The translations under genes were made by a program, and so were the position numbers. Of a stretch of 64,000 bases of DNA, positions 9,159-17,040 are shown one piece after another (positions within the stretch are counted from its first letter, which is position 1; each line of letters starts with the position of its first letter). This DNA comes from Rhizobiaceae bacterium MnEN-MB40S (GTDB taxonomy: Bacteria; Pseudomonadota; Alphaproteobacteria; Rhizobiales; Rhizobiaceae). The notes under the pieces are model-generated. The model made no database searches. It worked only from the letters and a program-made list of their open reading frames with translations, and had not been told where the DNA came from. The stretch is from positions 1 to 64,000 of the forward strand of contig BRLC01000001.1 in NCBI GenBank assembly GCA_024343425.1, given 5' to 3'.

Positions 9159-10199
9159 TTATTGGGCCGCCTTCAGCTTTTGCCACAGGGCGAGATATTG
9201 TTCACGTGTTTCGTCCGGAACCGGCTTCTGGAACTGGACGCGGGCGGCGACCTCCGGATCTCCGAGCACCCGGCGGTTGAAGGCGTCTTCGGGAAGAGCC
9301 GCGGCCGCCTTGGCGTTGGCCGAGGCCGGCGCGCCTTCCTTGTCCCAGCGCACATAGAATTCGGGATCGATCATCCAGTTGATGAAAGCGTAGGCTGCGT
9401 CCTTGTGTTCGGAAGTCGCCGGGACCGACAGTCCATCGAGCCAGCCGATGGCGCCTTCTTCCGGCACCACGAACTGAACCGGAAGGCCGGACGCTTGCGA
9501 GCGCGAGGCCGAGCCCGACCAGTAGGTGGCGAGATCAAGTTCACCGGCGGCCATGAACTGGTTCCAGTCGTTCTCGGATCCCCAGAAGGTGCGGATCTGG
9601 GGCATCAGTTCGGACAGTTTCTGTTCGACGGCGTCGAGATCGTCGATCTGGTTGATGCTCTGTCCGGTCGCGAGCGCCCCGAGCTGAACCGATTCCAGAG
9701 CGTCGTCGCGGATCGAGACGCGTCCCTTGTACGCCGGATCCCAAAGCACCTGGATCGACGTCGGGATTTCGGAAACGGTCTGGGTGTTGACGGCGAAAGA
9801 AGTCAGCCCCCATGTCCATGGCACGCCCCAGAGTTCGCCGTCGGCATTGAGCGCGTCGTTGTTGGCGAAGTCCGGCGACACGTCTGCGAGGTTCGGCACC
9901 TTTGACTTGTCGATGGGCGCGATCAGACCTTCTTCGCGAGCCTGCGGGGTAAAGGCCACATTGATCAGAACCACGTCGTAGGCGCCTGGATTGGTGCGCA
10001 GCTTCGTCAGCATTTCCTGTTCGGAATTGAAATATTCGTGGACGACAGTGTCGCCGGTCGCCTTCTCGAAGGCCTCGACCGCCCAGCCGAGGTCGGTGCC
10101 GTAGCCTTGCCAGTTGAGCACGCGGATTTCGTCGGCAAGGACGCCCGTCGTTGTCATCATCAGCGCGGAGACCGCTGCGAAAGTCCTGAAATGATTCAT
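9159..10199 (-). CDS. Periplasmic solute-binding protein, PotD/PotF type
   Basis: A 346-residue extracellular binding protein. It has a Sec signal peptide (MNHFRTF to GVLA, mature start near DEIRVLNWQGY), two alpha/beta lobes and typical SBP_bac_8-like motifs such as LWGVPWTWG and YAFINWMIDPE. Polyamine-binding relatives use acidic and aromatic pocket residues; I cannot assign those here. Its place after a kinase and a glycohydrolase gene suggests that it delivers their substrate. It lies 34 bp downstream of the PfkB gene. Confidence 0.9.
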   Translation of the reverse strand: MNHFRTFAAVSALMMTTTGVLADEIRVLNWQGYGTDLGWAVEAFEKATGDTVVHEYFNSEQEMLTKLRTNPGAYDVVLINVAFTPQAREEGLIAPIDKSKVPNLADVSPDFANNDALNADGELWGVPWTWGLTSFAVNTQTVSEIPTSIQVLWDPAYKGRVSIRDDALESVQLGALATGQSINQIDDLDAVEQKLSELMPQIRTFWGSENDWNQFMAAGELDLATYWSGSASRSQASGLPVQFVVPEEGAIGWLDGLSVPATSEHKDAAYAFINWMIDPEFYVRWDKEGAPASANAKAAAALPEDAFNRRVLGDPEVAARVQFQKPVPDETREQYLALWQKLKAAQ

Positions 10200-10233
10200 G
10201 GTTCGGTTCCCTGTTGGTTGTCGTTGACGTTTC

Positions 10234-11172
10234 TCATCCGGCTTTTTGACAGCGAAGGATCTCATCGATCGTCGCCCGGTCCGGAGCCGTGGACGGACCG
10301 TGTTTCGTGGTGGAAAGCGCAGCGCCGACATTGGCGTACAGTGCTGCGGCCTCCGGCGAAGCGTCGCGCGCCATCGCGGCGACAAAGGCTCCCGTATGGG
10401 CGTCGCCGGCGCCGTTGGTGTCGACCGTGTCCACCTTGTAGCCGGGAACGGACGTCACGCGTCCGCCGCAGGCGACCACGCAACCGCGTGCGCCCAGGCG
10501 CACCAGCGCTCCACCGCCTTCCGGACGGTTCCGGGCCAGGGCGGCGGCCGCGTCCAACGGGTCGGGTTTGCCCGTCAGGAATGCCGCCTCTTGTTCATTG
10601 GCGCTTATCCATGCGGCGCGGGCCAAAGCCGCCTCGCGCGCCTCGGCGGAAATTGCCTGGATGACCGGCGATGGGTCGAAGACGAGGTTCGGAACGGGCT
10701 TTCGCTCGCGCAGCCAGCCGACGAAAGCATCTCTGGAGCCCGGATAATAAAGCTGGTAGCCGGAGAGCAGGGCCCATTCGAAGCGGCTGTCGTCAATCTT
10801 GTCCAGATCGGTCTTTCGGACGTGGCCTTCAGCGCCCTCGCTGGCGACGAAGGTTCGTTCGCCGGACGGCTCGATCATGACGGCGCAGCATCCCTGGTCG
10901 TGATCGGGATCGCGCGGCAAGAGGGTTTCAATGCCTTCCCGCGCCAGCGCCCCGGCGACGACATCGCCGAACGGGCCTGCGCCGACCGCGCCGCCGTAGC
11001 TTGCCGGCAGGCCCGAGCGGGATGCGGCGACCATGGCGTTGAAGCCGCCGCCGGGCGCGATCTCGAAACCCGTGACGATCGCCTCTCCGCCCGACGGCGG
11101 CAAGGCCTCCACGTTATAGAGGAGGTCCACGATCACGCCATGGAGCTGGAGAAGCCGGGCGGGTCCCGTCAT
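10234..11172 (-). CDS. PfkB-family sugar/nucleoside kinase (YegV-like)
   Basis: A 312-residue ribokinase-fold kinase. The N-terminal substrate motif GGGFNAMVAAS and the C-terminal DTNGAGDAHTGAF (anion hole plus catalytic Asp of GAGD) are intact. The family acts on ribose, nucleosides and similar polyols. It overlaps the ADP-ribosylglycohydrolase gene by four bases (ATGA), as expected for sequential enzymes. In E. coli the uncharacterised yegV kinase lies beside yegU (glycohydrolase) and yegW (GntR), the same trio as here. The substrate is not known. Confidence 0.88.
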   Translation of the reverse strand: MTGPARLLQLHGVIVDLLYNVEALPPSGGEAIVTGFEIAPGGGFNAMVAASRSGLPASYGGAVGAGPFGDVVAGALAREGIETLLPRDPDHDQGCCAVMIEPSGERTFVASEGAEGHVRKTDLDKIDDSRFEWALLSGYQLYYPGSRDAFVGWLRERKPVPNLVFDPSPVIQAISAEAREAALARAAWISANEQEAAFLTGKPDPLDAAAALARNRPEGGGALVRLGARGCVVACGGRVTSVPGYKVDTVDTNGAGDAHTGAFVAAMARDASPEAAALYANVGAALSTTKHGPSTAPDRATIDEILRCQKAG

Positions 11173-12197
11173 TGCGCCGCCCCCAGTATCCGTAACCGCG
11201 CGCCCTCGCGCAAACGCAGAAGCCCGTCGACGATGTCGTCCAGCGCCAGAGCGTTGACGGCCAGCAGGCGATCTGTCTTGTCGTTCGGCAGGGCGGAAGC
11301 GCCGGACGCTGCGCCCGCCATCGCCCCGGCCATCGCGCCGATCGTGTCGGTGTCGTCGCCGATATTCGCGGCCATGACGGCGGCTTTCCAGACGTCGTCG
11401 CAGGACAAGCGCAGGATACCGAAGGCCGCGGGTACGGATTCGTGCGAGGCGACGGAGACGCCGACCGCGTCGGCGAATTGCTCGACATCCGGTCCGGTTC
11501 CGGCGAGTTCGACCGCGCGGGCGATGCGTTGCGCGATATCGGTTGCGCCGTTGGGGTAGCCGCGCTTCTGTCCTTCTTCCGCCGCCTGCAGCGCGCAGGC
11601 GAGACCTGCCGCGAAATCCGACCCCGCAAGTCTTGCGCTGACCATCGCCGCTACAGCTGACGCCGCCGCGATGCTTTCCCCGGTGTTATGGGTCACGCGG
11701 CTCGCCGTCTCGACCGCGTCGACGAAAGAGACGACGTCTTCGATCGGGGTTGCGACGCCGACAGGGGCGATCCGCATGGCGGCGCCGTTCGTCGTGCCGT
11801 TCTTCGCCGCCTCTCCTGGATCAACGCCCCGGCCGATCGCTTCGAGCGCCGCCTTGCTCGACGGTCCGAGCAGATCGCGAAGCCCGCGGCGTTGGACATC
11901 TGCTTCCCACGCAAGCAGATCCTGCGCCCAGGCGAGCGGGTCAAACACCGGTTCCGCAATCAGCCGCCTGGCGAGAAGCAGCGCCTGTTCCGTATCGTCA
12001 GTGACGGCGGCGGCCGGCAGGCCGTGGGATACGGGATGACCCGGATAAGGAGCGACGAAATCTTCGATCCGGCCATAATGCTTGCGGATGCTTGCGCGGT
12101 TCAGCGTTTGCGACGGCATGCCGAGCGCATCGCCGATGGCGAGGCCAAGCAGGCTGCCCATTGCCCTGTCACGGATATCGGAGATTGAAGCCGCCAT
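11169..12197 (-). CDS. ADP-ribosylglycohydrolase-family hydrolase (YegU/DraG-like)
   Basis: A 342-residue all-helical protein of the DraG/ARH superfamily, which uses two Mg ions to cleave N- or O-ribosyl bonds. Metal-binding motifs are visible: GLAIGDALGMP near the start, TDDTEQALL, and NIGDDTDTIGAMAGAMAGA near the C terminus. The start at 12197 (MAASISD) lies two bases after the GntR stop. Clustered with a PfkB kinase and an importer, it more likely acts on an imported small ribosylated compound than on ADP-ribosylated protein; this is inference. It is close in length to E. coli YegU. Confidence 0.88.
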   Translation of the reverse strand: MAASISDIRDRAMGSLLGLAIGDALGMPSQTLNRASIRKHYGRIEDFVAPYPGHPVSHGLPAAAVTDDTEQALLLARRLIAEPVFDPLAWAQDLLAWEADVQRRGLRDLLGPSSKAALEAIGRGVDPGEAAKNGTTNGAAMRIAPVGVATPIEDVVSFVDAVETASRVTHNTGESIAAASAVAAMVSARLAGSDFAAGLACALQAAEEGQKRGYPNGATDIAQRIARAVELAGTGPDVEQFADAVGVSVASHESVPAAFGILRLSCDDVWKAAVMAANIGDDTDTIGAMAGAMAGAASGASALPNDKTDRLLAVNALALDDIVDGLLRLREGARLRILGAAQ

Positions 12198-12199
12198 GG

Positions 12200-12901
12200 T
12201 CAGAACTCCATGCGCAGGCCGAAAAGATCGGGATCGAGCAGGCTCTCGACATATTCGGTGATCGATCCGTCGGCGGCGCGGGTCAGCCGGCGCAGCTTCA
12301 GCATCGGCTCTCCCGGCGGGCGGCCAAGCAGTCGGGCGTCGGCATCGCCGAGGCTGCGCTCCACACCCGCCCATTCCTGACCTCTCGCGCGGATCAGGCC
12401 GCGCTCCTCGAGCGTCGCTGTCAGCGATCCGTTGGTCAGACCCCTGTCCGGAACGTCGACAAGGCTTTCGCGCCAGGGGATGCGGCTGCGCTCCAGCGAT
12501 ACGCCGCGGCCGGTCTCTAGCAGAAAGCGCAGCCGGTCGACATGAAGACAGTCGGTCCCTTCCGGGATGCCGGCTTCTGCGAAATCCATGGGCGCGCGCG
12601 CTAGTCGGATAATGCGCGATTGCAGCCGCGCGTCGCGGGAGGAAAGGGCGACTGTCCAGCCGGACGCGTCATCGATGAGTTCGCCCTTGTAGGTGACGAA
12701 GGAACCACTGCCGACCCGGGCGGCGATCAAACCTTTCTCGGCGAGTATCCCCAGGCCCTTGCGCACAGTGTTGCGACTGACGGAGAAGCGGCGAACCAGT
12801 TCGCTCTCGCTGGCGATGGCGTCGCCTGCAATCACCCGGCCGGACCTGATTTCCGACTCGAGCACCGCGGCAATCCGCTCATATTTCGCCTCCGCGACCA
12901 C
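12200..12901 (-). CDS. GntR/HutC-family transcriptional regulator (YegW-like)
   Basis: A regulator with an N-terminal winged HTH (YERIAAVLESEIRSG, then SESELVRRFSVSRNTVRKGLGILAEKGLI) and a C-terminal UTRA effector domain ending ITEYVESLLDPDLFGLRMEF. I prefer the GTG at 12901 (233 residues) because GGGGAAG lies about 7 nt upstream and the length then matches HutC-type regulators. The same frame continues upstream to 13141 with non-conserved sequence. It is the first gene of the operon, with a 17-bp direct repeat just upstream, so autoregulation is likely. It probably senses the imported substrate or its phosphorylated product. Confidence 0.85.
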   Translation of the reverse strand: MVAEAKYERIAAVLESEIRSGRVIAGDAIASESELVRRFSVSRNTVRKGLGILAEKGLIAARVGSGSFVTYKGELIDDASGWTVALSSRDARLQSRIIRLARAPMDFAEAGIPEGTDCLHVDRLRFLLETGRGVSLERSRIPWRESLVDVPDRGLTNGSLTATLEERGLIRARGQEWAGVERSLGDADARLLGRPPGEPMLKLRRLTRAADGSITEYVESLLDPDLFGLRMEF

Positions 12902-12929
12902 TTGTTCTTCCCCGCTTTCTTGTCTTGAA

Positions 12930-12968
12930 CAGGATGGTACAGATTTTTGAGCAGGATGGAACAGATTT
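12930..12968. promoter_or_regulatory. Direct repeat, candidate GntR operator
   Basis: CAGGATGGTACAGATTT (12930-12946) and CAGGATGGAACAGATTT (12952-12968) agree at 16 of 17 positions. They begin 22 bp apart, about two helical turns, and lie 29 bp upstream of the preferred GntR start. Two regulator dimers on one DNA face would explain this. Read on the minus strand, the repeats overlap possible promoter boxes, but these are weak. Confidence 0.6.
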
Positions 12969-13178
12969 GTTTCCGCCAAATGATGCGTGGCGAGAACGCC
13001 GCTCTTGTCTTCAAGGATGCGGCGACGATCCTCAGGCAGAAGACGCAAGGTTTCGGGTTTGAGCGCAGGCATTTTGGACGCAGACCGCAACCCGTTTTGA
13101 TTCAACAGTTTCGAGCACGGAATTAGCGTTCTGTTAACCATGTTTGTGGGACATTCGCGCGATCATGCAGAATAGAAA

Positions 13179-13248
13179 TGGGAGCTAATCCCATTGACGC
13201 ACAAATGCACCCATGTTATCCCAAATCAGCTGCCCGGGAAGTGTCCCA
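13179..13248. promoter_or_regulatory. Candidate MraZ boxes upstream of mraZ
   Basis: MraZ proteins bind direct TGGGN repeats about 10 bp apart. On the minus strand, TGGGA (13223-13219) and TGGGT (13213-13209) are exactly 10 bp apart, with a further TGGGA (13193-13189) 20 bp on, in the same register. Additional boxes lie at 13179-13183 (plus strand), 13244-13248 (minus strand) and, outside this interval, 13147-13151. Autorepression of the dcw operon is the expected role. Confidence 0.5.
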
Positions 13249-13379
13249 TGTGATCCAGCGGCAGGCGTTCAGGCGAGCTCCATGCCCGTCGTCAGCGTTA
13301 CCGCCACAGTCCGTGCGGCGGGAGTTTTCCGGAGGCGTCATGTTATGGTCCACAGGCTCGGAAGCGGCAGTTCTGCGTA

Positions 13380-13838
13380 ATGAACCGGTTCCTGTCGAAC
13401 GCAACGAACAAGATCGATGCCAAGGGGAGGGTCTCTGTGCCGGCTCCCTTTCGCAACGTTCTTGCGCGACTGGATATCCAGGAACTCTACGCAATTCAGG
13501 ATTTTGTCTATCCGGCGATCACCATCGGCGGGCCAGACATGCTCGACCGCTACGAACAGCAGGCCGGCGGCGGCGATCTGTTCTCGGAAGAGGACGCCGA
13601 CATGTCGCTGCTCATCCATGGCGGCGGCGTGTTCATGAAGCTGGATGGCGAAGGCCGGCTCATGGTGACGGACTTCATTCGCGACTACACCGGGATTACG
13701 GACCAGGTGACCTTTGTCGGCCGGTCCGATCACTTTCAGCTTTGGGAGCCCGTCCGCTACGAGGACGCAAGGCGGGCGGCCCTGGAAAGGCGCATGGCGC
13801 GGGGACGCGCTGGCGCCGGGCATGGAGAGACGGGATGA
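13380..13838 (+). CDS. mraZ: Transcriptional regulator MraZ
   Basis: A 152-residue double AbrB/MazE-like protein that opens the division and cell-wall (dcw) cluster and usually represses it. Both halves show the family pattern: [16 protein letters not shown] near residue 10 and [20 protein letters not shown] near residue 87. The C-terminal tail is arginine-rich. The stop overlaps the rsmH start (ATGATG). TGGGN repeats lie upstream. Confidence 0.96.
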   Translation: MNRFLSNATNKIDAKGRVSVPAPFRNVLARLDIQELYAIQDFVYPAITIGGPDMLDRYEQQAGGGDLFSEEDADMSLLIHGGGVFMKLDGEGRLMVTDFIRDYTGITDQVTFVGRSDHFQLWEPVRYEDARRAALERRMARGRAGAGHGETG

Positions 13839-14860
13839 TGGCGAACGCTGGCGGCATGTCTCATGGCGCCGGTGGCGGACCAGTTCGCCACATCCCGGTT
13901 CTTCTTGACGAGGTTCTCAATGCAGTGGAGCCCGCGCCGGGGCAGATCGTGCTTGACGGCACGTTCGGCGCAGGCGGCTACAGCCGCGCGCTGCTCGACG
14001 CCGGTTGCGAGGTGATCGCGCTCGACCGTGATCCGGAGGCGATCGCCGGGGCTCGATCGATCACAGAGACCTACGGAGACAGGCTTCGCCTGATTCAGGC
14101 GCGGTTCAGCGATCTGGCAAACTTTGCACCGGAGCAGGGGCTCGATGCGGTGGTTCTCGATATCGGCGTATCCTCGATGCAGATCGACGAGGCGGAGCGC
14201 GGCTTTTCCTTCCAGAAGGACGGGCCGCTCGACATGCGCATGGCCGGCGACGGGCCGACGGCGGCCGATGTCGTCAATCGTCTGAAATCGGGCGACCTCG
14301 CGCGCATATTCGGTTTCTATGGCGAGGAACGGCAGGCCGGCCGCATCGCCAGGGCGATCGAGAAGCGGCGACTGGACGCGCCGTTTCGAACCACACGCGA
14401 CCTTGCTTCTCTCATCGAAACCGTCACGCCTCGCAAGGCGAAAGACAAGATCCATCCGGCCACCCGCGTGTTCCAGGCCTTGCGCATCTATGTGAACGAG
14501 GAACTGCAGGAGCTGGCGTTCGCGCTCTTTGCCTCCGAGCGGGCCTTGAAGGCCGGCGGCCGGCTGGTCGTCGTGACGTTCCATTCGCTGGAAGACCGCA
14601 TCGTCAAACGCTTCTTCCAGGACAGGTTTGCGCGGACAGGCGGTTCCCGGCATCTGCCGGCCGCCGAACTGCCGCCTGCCTCTTTCAAGCCGATAGGCAA
14701 GCCGATGATCGCAGCGAGCGAAGAGGAGTCGGAAGCCAATCCGCGCGCCCGTTCAGCCAAGCTGCGCGCCGGACGCCGCACAAACGCGCCCGCCATGGCG
14801 GCGAACCTGTCGCTCTTTTCTCTTCCGGCGCTGCCGCCGCTTTCGGAGGTTCGGGGATAG
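13835..14860 (+). CDS. rsmH: 16S rRNA m4C1402 methyltransferase RsmH (MraW)
   Basis: A 341-residue SAM-dependent enzyme that N4-methylates C1402 in the ribosomal P site. Motifs are [11 protein letters not shown], the SAM loop [52 protein letters not shown] and [10 protein letters not shown]. The ATG at 13835 was chosen for the four-base overlap with mraZ; the frame is open upstream to 13178 but the extra part is not conserved. Translational coupling with mraZ is likely. Confidence 0.97.
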   Translation: MMANAGGMSHGAGGGPVRHIPVLLDEVLNAVEPAPGQIVLDGTFGAGGYSRALLDAGCEVIALDRDPEAIAGARSITETYGDRLRLIQARFSDLANFAPEQGLDAVVLDIGVSSMQIDEAERGFSFQKDGPLDMRMAGDGPTAADVVNRLKSGDLARIFGFYGEERQAGRIARAIEKRRLDAPFRTTRDLASLIETVTPRKAKDKIHPATRVFQALRIYVNEELQELAFALFASERALKAGGRLVVVTFHSLEDRIVKRFFQDRFARTGGSRHLPAAELPPASFKPIGKPMIAASEEESEANPRARSAKLRAGRRTNAPAMAANLSLFSLPALPPLSEVRG

Positions 14861-14865
14861 CCGCC

Positions 14866-15228
14866 ATGTTGAGAACGACCGACTTCATATTCATTGGCGC
14901 CATGGCCGCTGTCGCGGTCTTCACCTTCCAGACCAAGTTCGAGGCGGAGAAAGAGCTCGAAAAGGTGGAGCGCCTGAAGGCCGAAATCCAGCTTGAGGAG
15001 AACACGATCGATCTGCTGGAGGCCGACTGGAGCCTGCTTAACCAGCCGTCCCGCATTCAGGACCTGGTCGAGATCTATCACGATCAGCTTGGCCTCGAAA
15101 TCACGGAGGCGAACCAGATCGTGCGTCCGCAGGAGCTTCCCGCAAGGGTCAGCGATCTGCCGCCGGCCGAAGTCGCCGAAGAGGAGCAGACTGTGGAAAG
15201 CATCGTTACGGGGTCGGTGAACAGGTAA
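14866..15228 (+). CDS. ftsL: Cell division protein FtsL
   Basis: A 120-residue bitopic membrane protein: a short cytoplasmic N terminus, a membrane segment (FIFIGAMAAVAVFTF), then a periplasmic coiled coil (KELEKVERLKAEIQLEENTIDLLEADWSLL) as in FtsL/FtsB. The LNQPSRIQDL motif is typical of alphaproteobacterial FtsL. It bridges FtsQ-FtsB to FtsWI. The stop overlaps the ftsI start (TAATG). Confidence 0.9.
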   Translation: MLRTTDFIFIGAMAAVAVFTFQTKFEAEKELEKVERLKAEIQLEENTIDLLEADWSLLNQPSRIQDLVEIYHDQLGLEITEANQIVRPQELPARVSDLPPAEVAEEEQTVESIVTGSVNR

Positions 15229-16952
15229 TGTTGTTTCGTCGCAAAACGGGAACAAAGGCCGGCGCCGACTTTGAAGAGCGTCCTGTGGCGGGTCGCGTCG
15301 ACGGCGCGCGCAAGACTTCCGGCAAGCGGGCGCAAAACCGGATCATGATCGTGATGGCCGGCGTCTGCGTCGTCTATGCGGTTATCGCCGGACGGTTGGT
15401 CGAATATGGCCTGCGGGACGAAATGACGGTGTCGAGCATCGCCAGGGGCGACGCCCTGCTCGCCTCCCGGCCTGACCTTCTCGACAGGAACGGTAACGTG
15501 CTGGCGACGGACATTCGCACGGTTTCGCTCTATGCGGAGCCGCACAAGGTCACCGATCCGGACGAAGTGATCGAGAAACTGACGACCGTGCTGCCGGACC
15601 TCGACGCGCGCAGCGTCTATCGAAAGCTGACGTCGAACTCCCGTTTCCAGTGGCTGTCGCGGCAACTGACGCCGCGCCAGCAGAGCGAAATCCTGGCGCT
15701 TGGCCTTCCAGGCGTCGGCTTCCGGCCGGAAAAGCGCCGTTTCTACCCCGGCGGGCCAACGGCTTCGCATATTGTCGGCATCGTCAATATCGACAACAAG
15801 GGCATCGCCGGCATGGAGAAATATGTCGACGATCAGGGCCTAGCGGCCCTGGCCGAAGCCGGCATGACGATTGAGCAGAACCTGGAGCCTGTCGAGCTTT
15901 CGATCGATCTCAGGGTCCAGCATATCGTGCGCAACGAGCTCGCAGCAGCGATGCAGCGCTACCAGGCGATCGCCGCCGGCGCAGTGGTGCTCAACGTCAA
16001 GACCGGAGAAGTGCTGGCGATGTCGTCGCTGCCGGATTACGACCCCAACATTCCCGCCCAGGCGCTTGAGAAGGATCGCATGAACCGCATGTCGGCTGGC
16101 ACCTACGAAATGGGGTCGACCTTCAAGGCTTTCACGACGGCCATGGCGCTCGATTCCGGTCTCGTCGGCATGAATGACACGTTCGACGCGACCCGTCCCT
16201 TGCGGATCGCCGGGCATACGATCAACGATTTCCACGGCAAGCATCGCGTGCTCACGGTTCCGGAAATCTTCATCTATTCGTCTAACATAGCGACGGCGAA
16301 GATGGCCGACATCGTCGGTATCGAGCAGCACAGGGAATTTCTCACCCGGATCGGCCTGCTTTCGCGGCTGACGACCGAGCTGCCCGAAGTCAAGACGCCC
16401 GTCCAGCCGAATGAATGGAAGAAGATTAACTCGATTACCATTTCGTTCGGGCACGGCGTCGCCACTACGCCGCTTCAGACCGCCGTCGCCGCGGCTGCCC
16501 TGATGAATGGCGGAAAGCTCATCCCGCCGACCTTCCTCCCGCGAACGGAGGATGAGGCGAACGCCGTCGCCGTGCAGGTGGTGAAGCCCCAAACGAGCGA
16601 CCAGATGCGTGAGTTGATGGAAATGAACGTTGCGAAGGGGTCGGGACGCAGGGCCGAAGTCGAGGGATACCGCGTCGGCGGCAAGACGGGGACGGCAGAA
16701 AAGGTGGTCAATGGCCGGTACTCCTCGAATGTCCGCTTCAACGCCTTCCTGTCGGCATTCCCGATCGACGATCCGGAATATGTCGTCCTGGTGATTGTCG
16801 ACGAACCGAAGCCGGCCGAAGGGCAGCATTCGGCCACCGCCGGAATGAACGCGGCGCCGACGGTCAAGGCGATCATTCGGCGTTCCGCATCGATACTCGG
16901 CGTAAGGCCCACATTCGGAGACGATGCGACCGCCTTGCTTGAGTCATATTGA
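15228..16952 (+). CDS. ftsI: Septal peptidoglycan transpeptidase FtsI (PBP3)
   Basis: A 574-residue class B penicillin-binding protein: cytoplasmic tail, one membrane anchor ([17 protein letters not shown]), a pedestal domain beginning [15 protein letters not shown], and the transpeptidase domain. Active-site motifs are S297-T-F-K, SSNIA and K486-T-G-T. It cross-links septal peptidoglycan together with FtsW. It overlaps ftsL by one base and is followed after 88 bp by murEF. Confidence 0.97.
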   Translation: MLFRRKTGTKAGADFEERPVAGRVDGARKTSGKRAQNRIMIVMAGVCVVYAVIAGRLVEYGLRDEMTVSSIARGDALLASRPDLLDRNGNVLATDIRTVSLYAEPHKVTDPDEVIEKLTTVLPDLDARSVYRKLTSNSRFQWLSRQLTPRQQSEILALGLPGVGFRPEKRRFYPGGPTASHIVGIVNIDNKGIAGMEKYVDDQGLAALAEAGMTIEQNLEPVELSIDLRVQHIVRNELAAAMQRYQAIAAGAVVLNVKTGEVLAMSSLPDYDPNIPAQALEKDRMNRMSAGTYEMGSTFKAFTTAMALDSGLVGMNDTFDATRPLRIAGHTINDFHGKHRVLTVPEIFIYSSNIATAKMADIVGIEQHREFLTRIGLLSRLTTELPEVKTPVQPNEWKKINSITISFGHGVATTPLQTAVAAAALMNGGKLIPPTFLPRTEDEANAVAVQVVKPQTSDQMRELMEMNVAKGSGRRAEVEGYRVGGKTGTAEKVVNGRYSSNVRFNAFLSAFPIDDPEYVVLVIVDEPKPAEGQHSATAGMNAAPTVKAIIRRSASILGVRPTFGDDATALLESY

Positions 16953-17040
16953 TGCTGTCATTAGCTGCCGCATCAAGAGTGAACAGGATGGGAATCGGGG
17001 CATCTGCGGAACGCATACCGGGGAAGCGCGACACGACACG

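Larger units (their letters stand above)
12902..13379. other. Divergent regulatory region between the GntR operon and mraZ
   Basis: This 478-bp stretch has no supported gene. It holds the direct repeat next to the GntR gene (12930-12968) and, nearer mraZ, several TGGGA-type pentamers (13147-13248). The open frames across it (extensions of the GntR and rsmH frames) lack conserved sequence and ribosome-binding sites. Both operons should start here in opposite directions. Confidence 0.6.

Noticed and set aside
12902..13141. Longer GntR protein from 13141
   Set aside because: The extra 80 codons run through the direct repeat and have no conserved sequence; the GTG at 12901 has a good ribosome-binding site.
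13178..13834. Upstream extension of rsmH that would fuse it to mraZ-region sequence
   Set aside because: The added part overlaps mraZ in another frame and is not conserved; the ATG at 13835 overlaps the mraZ stop in the usual way.
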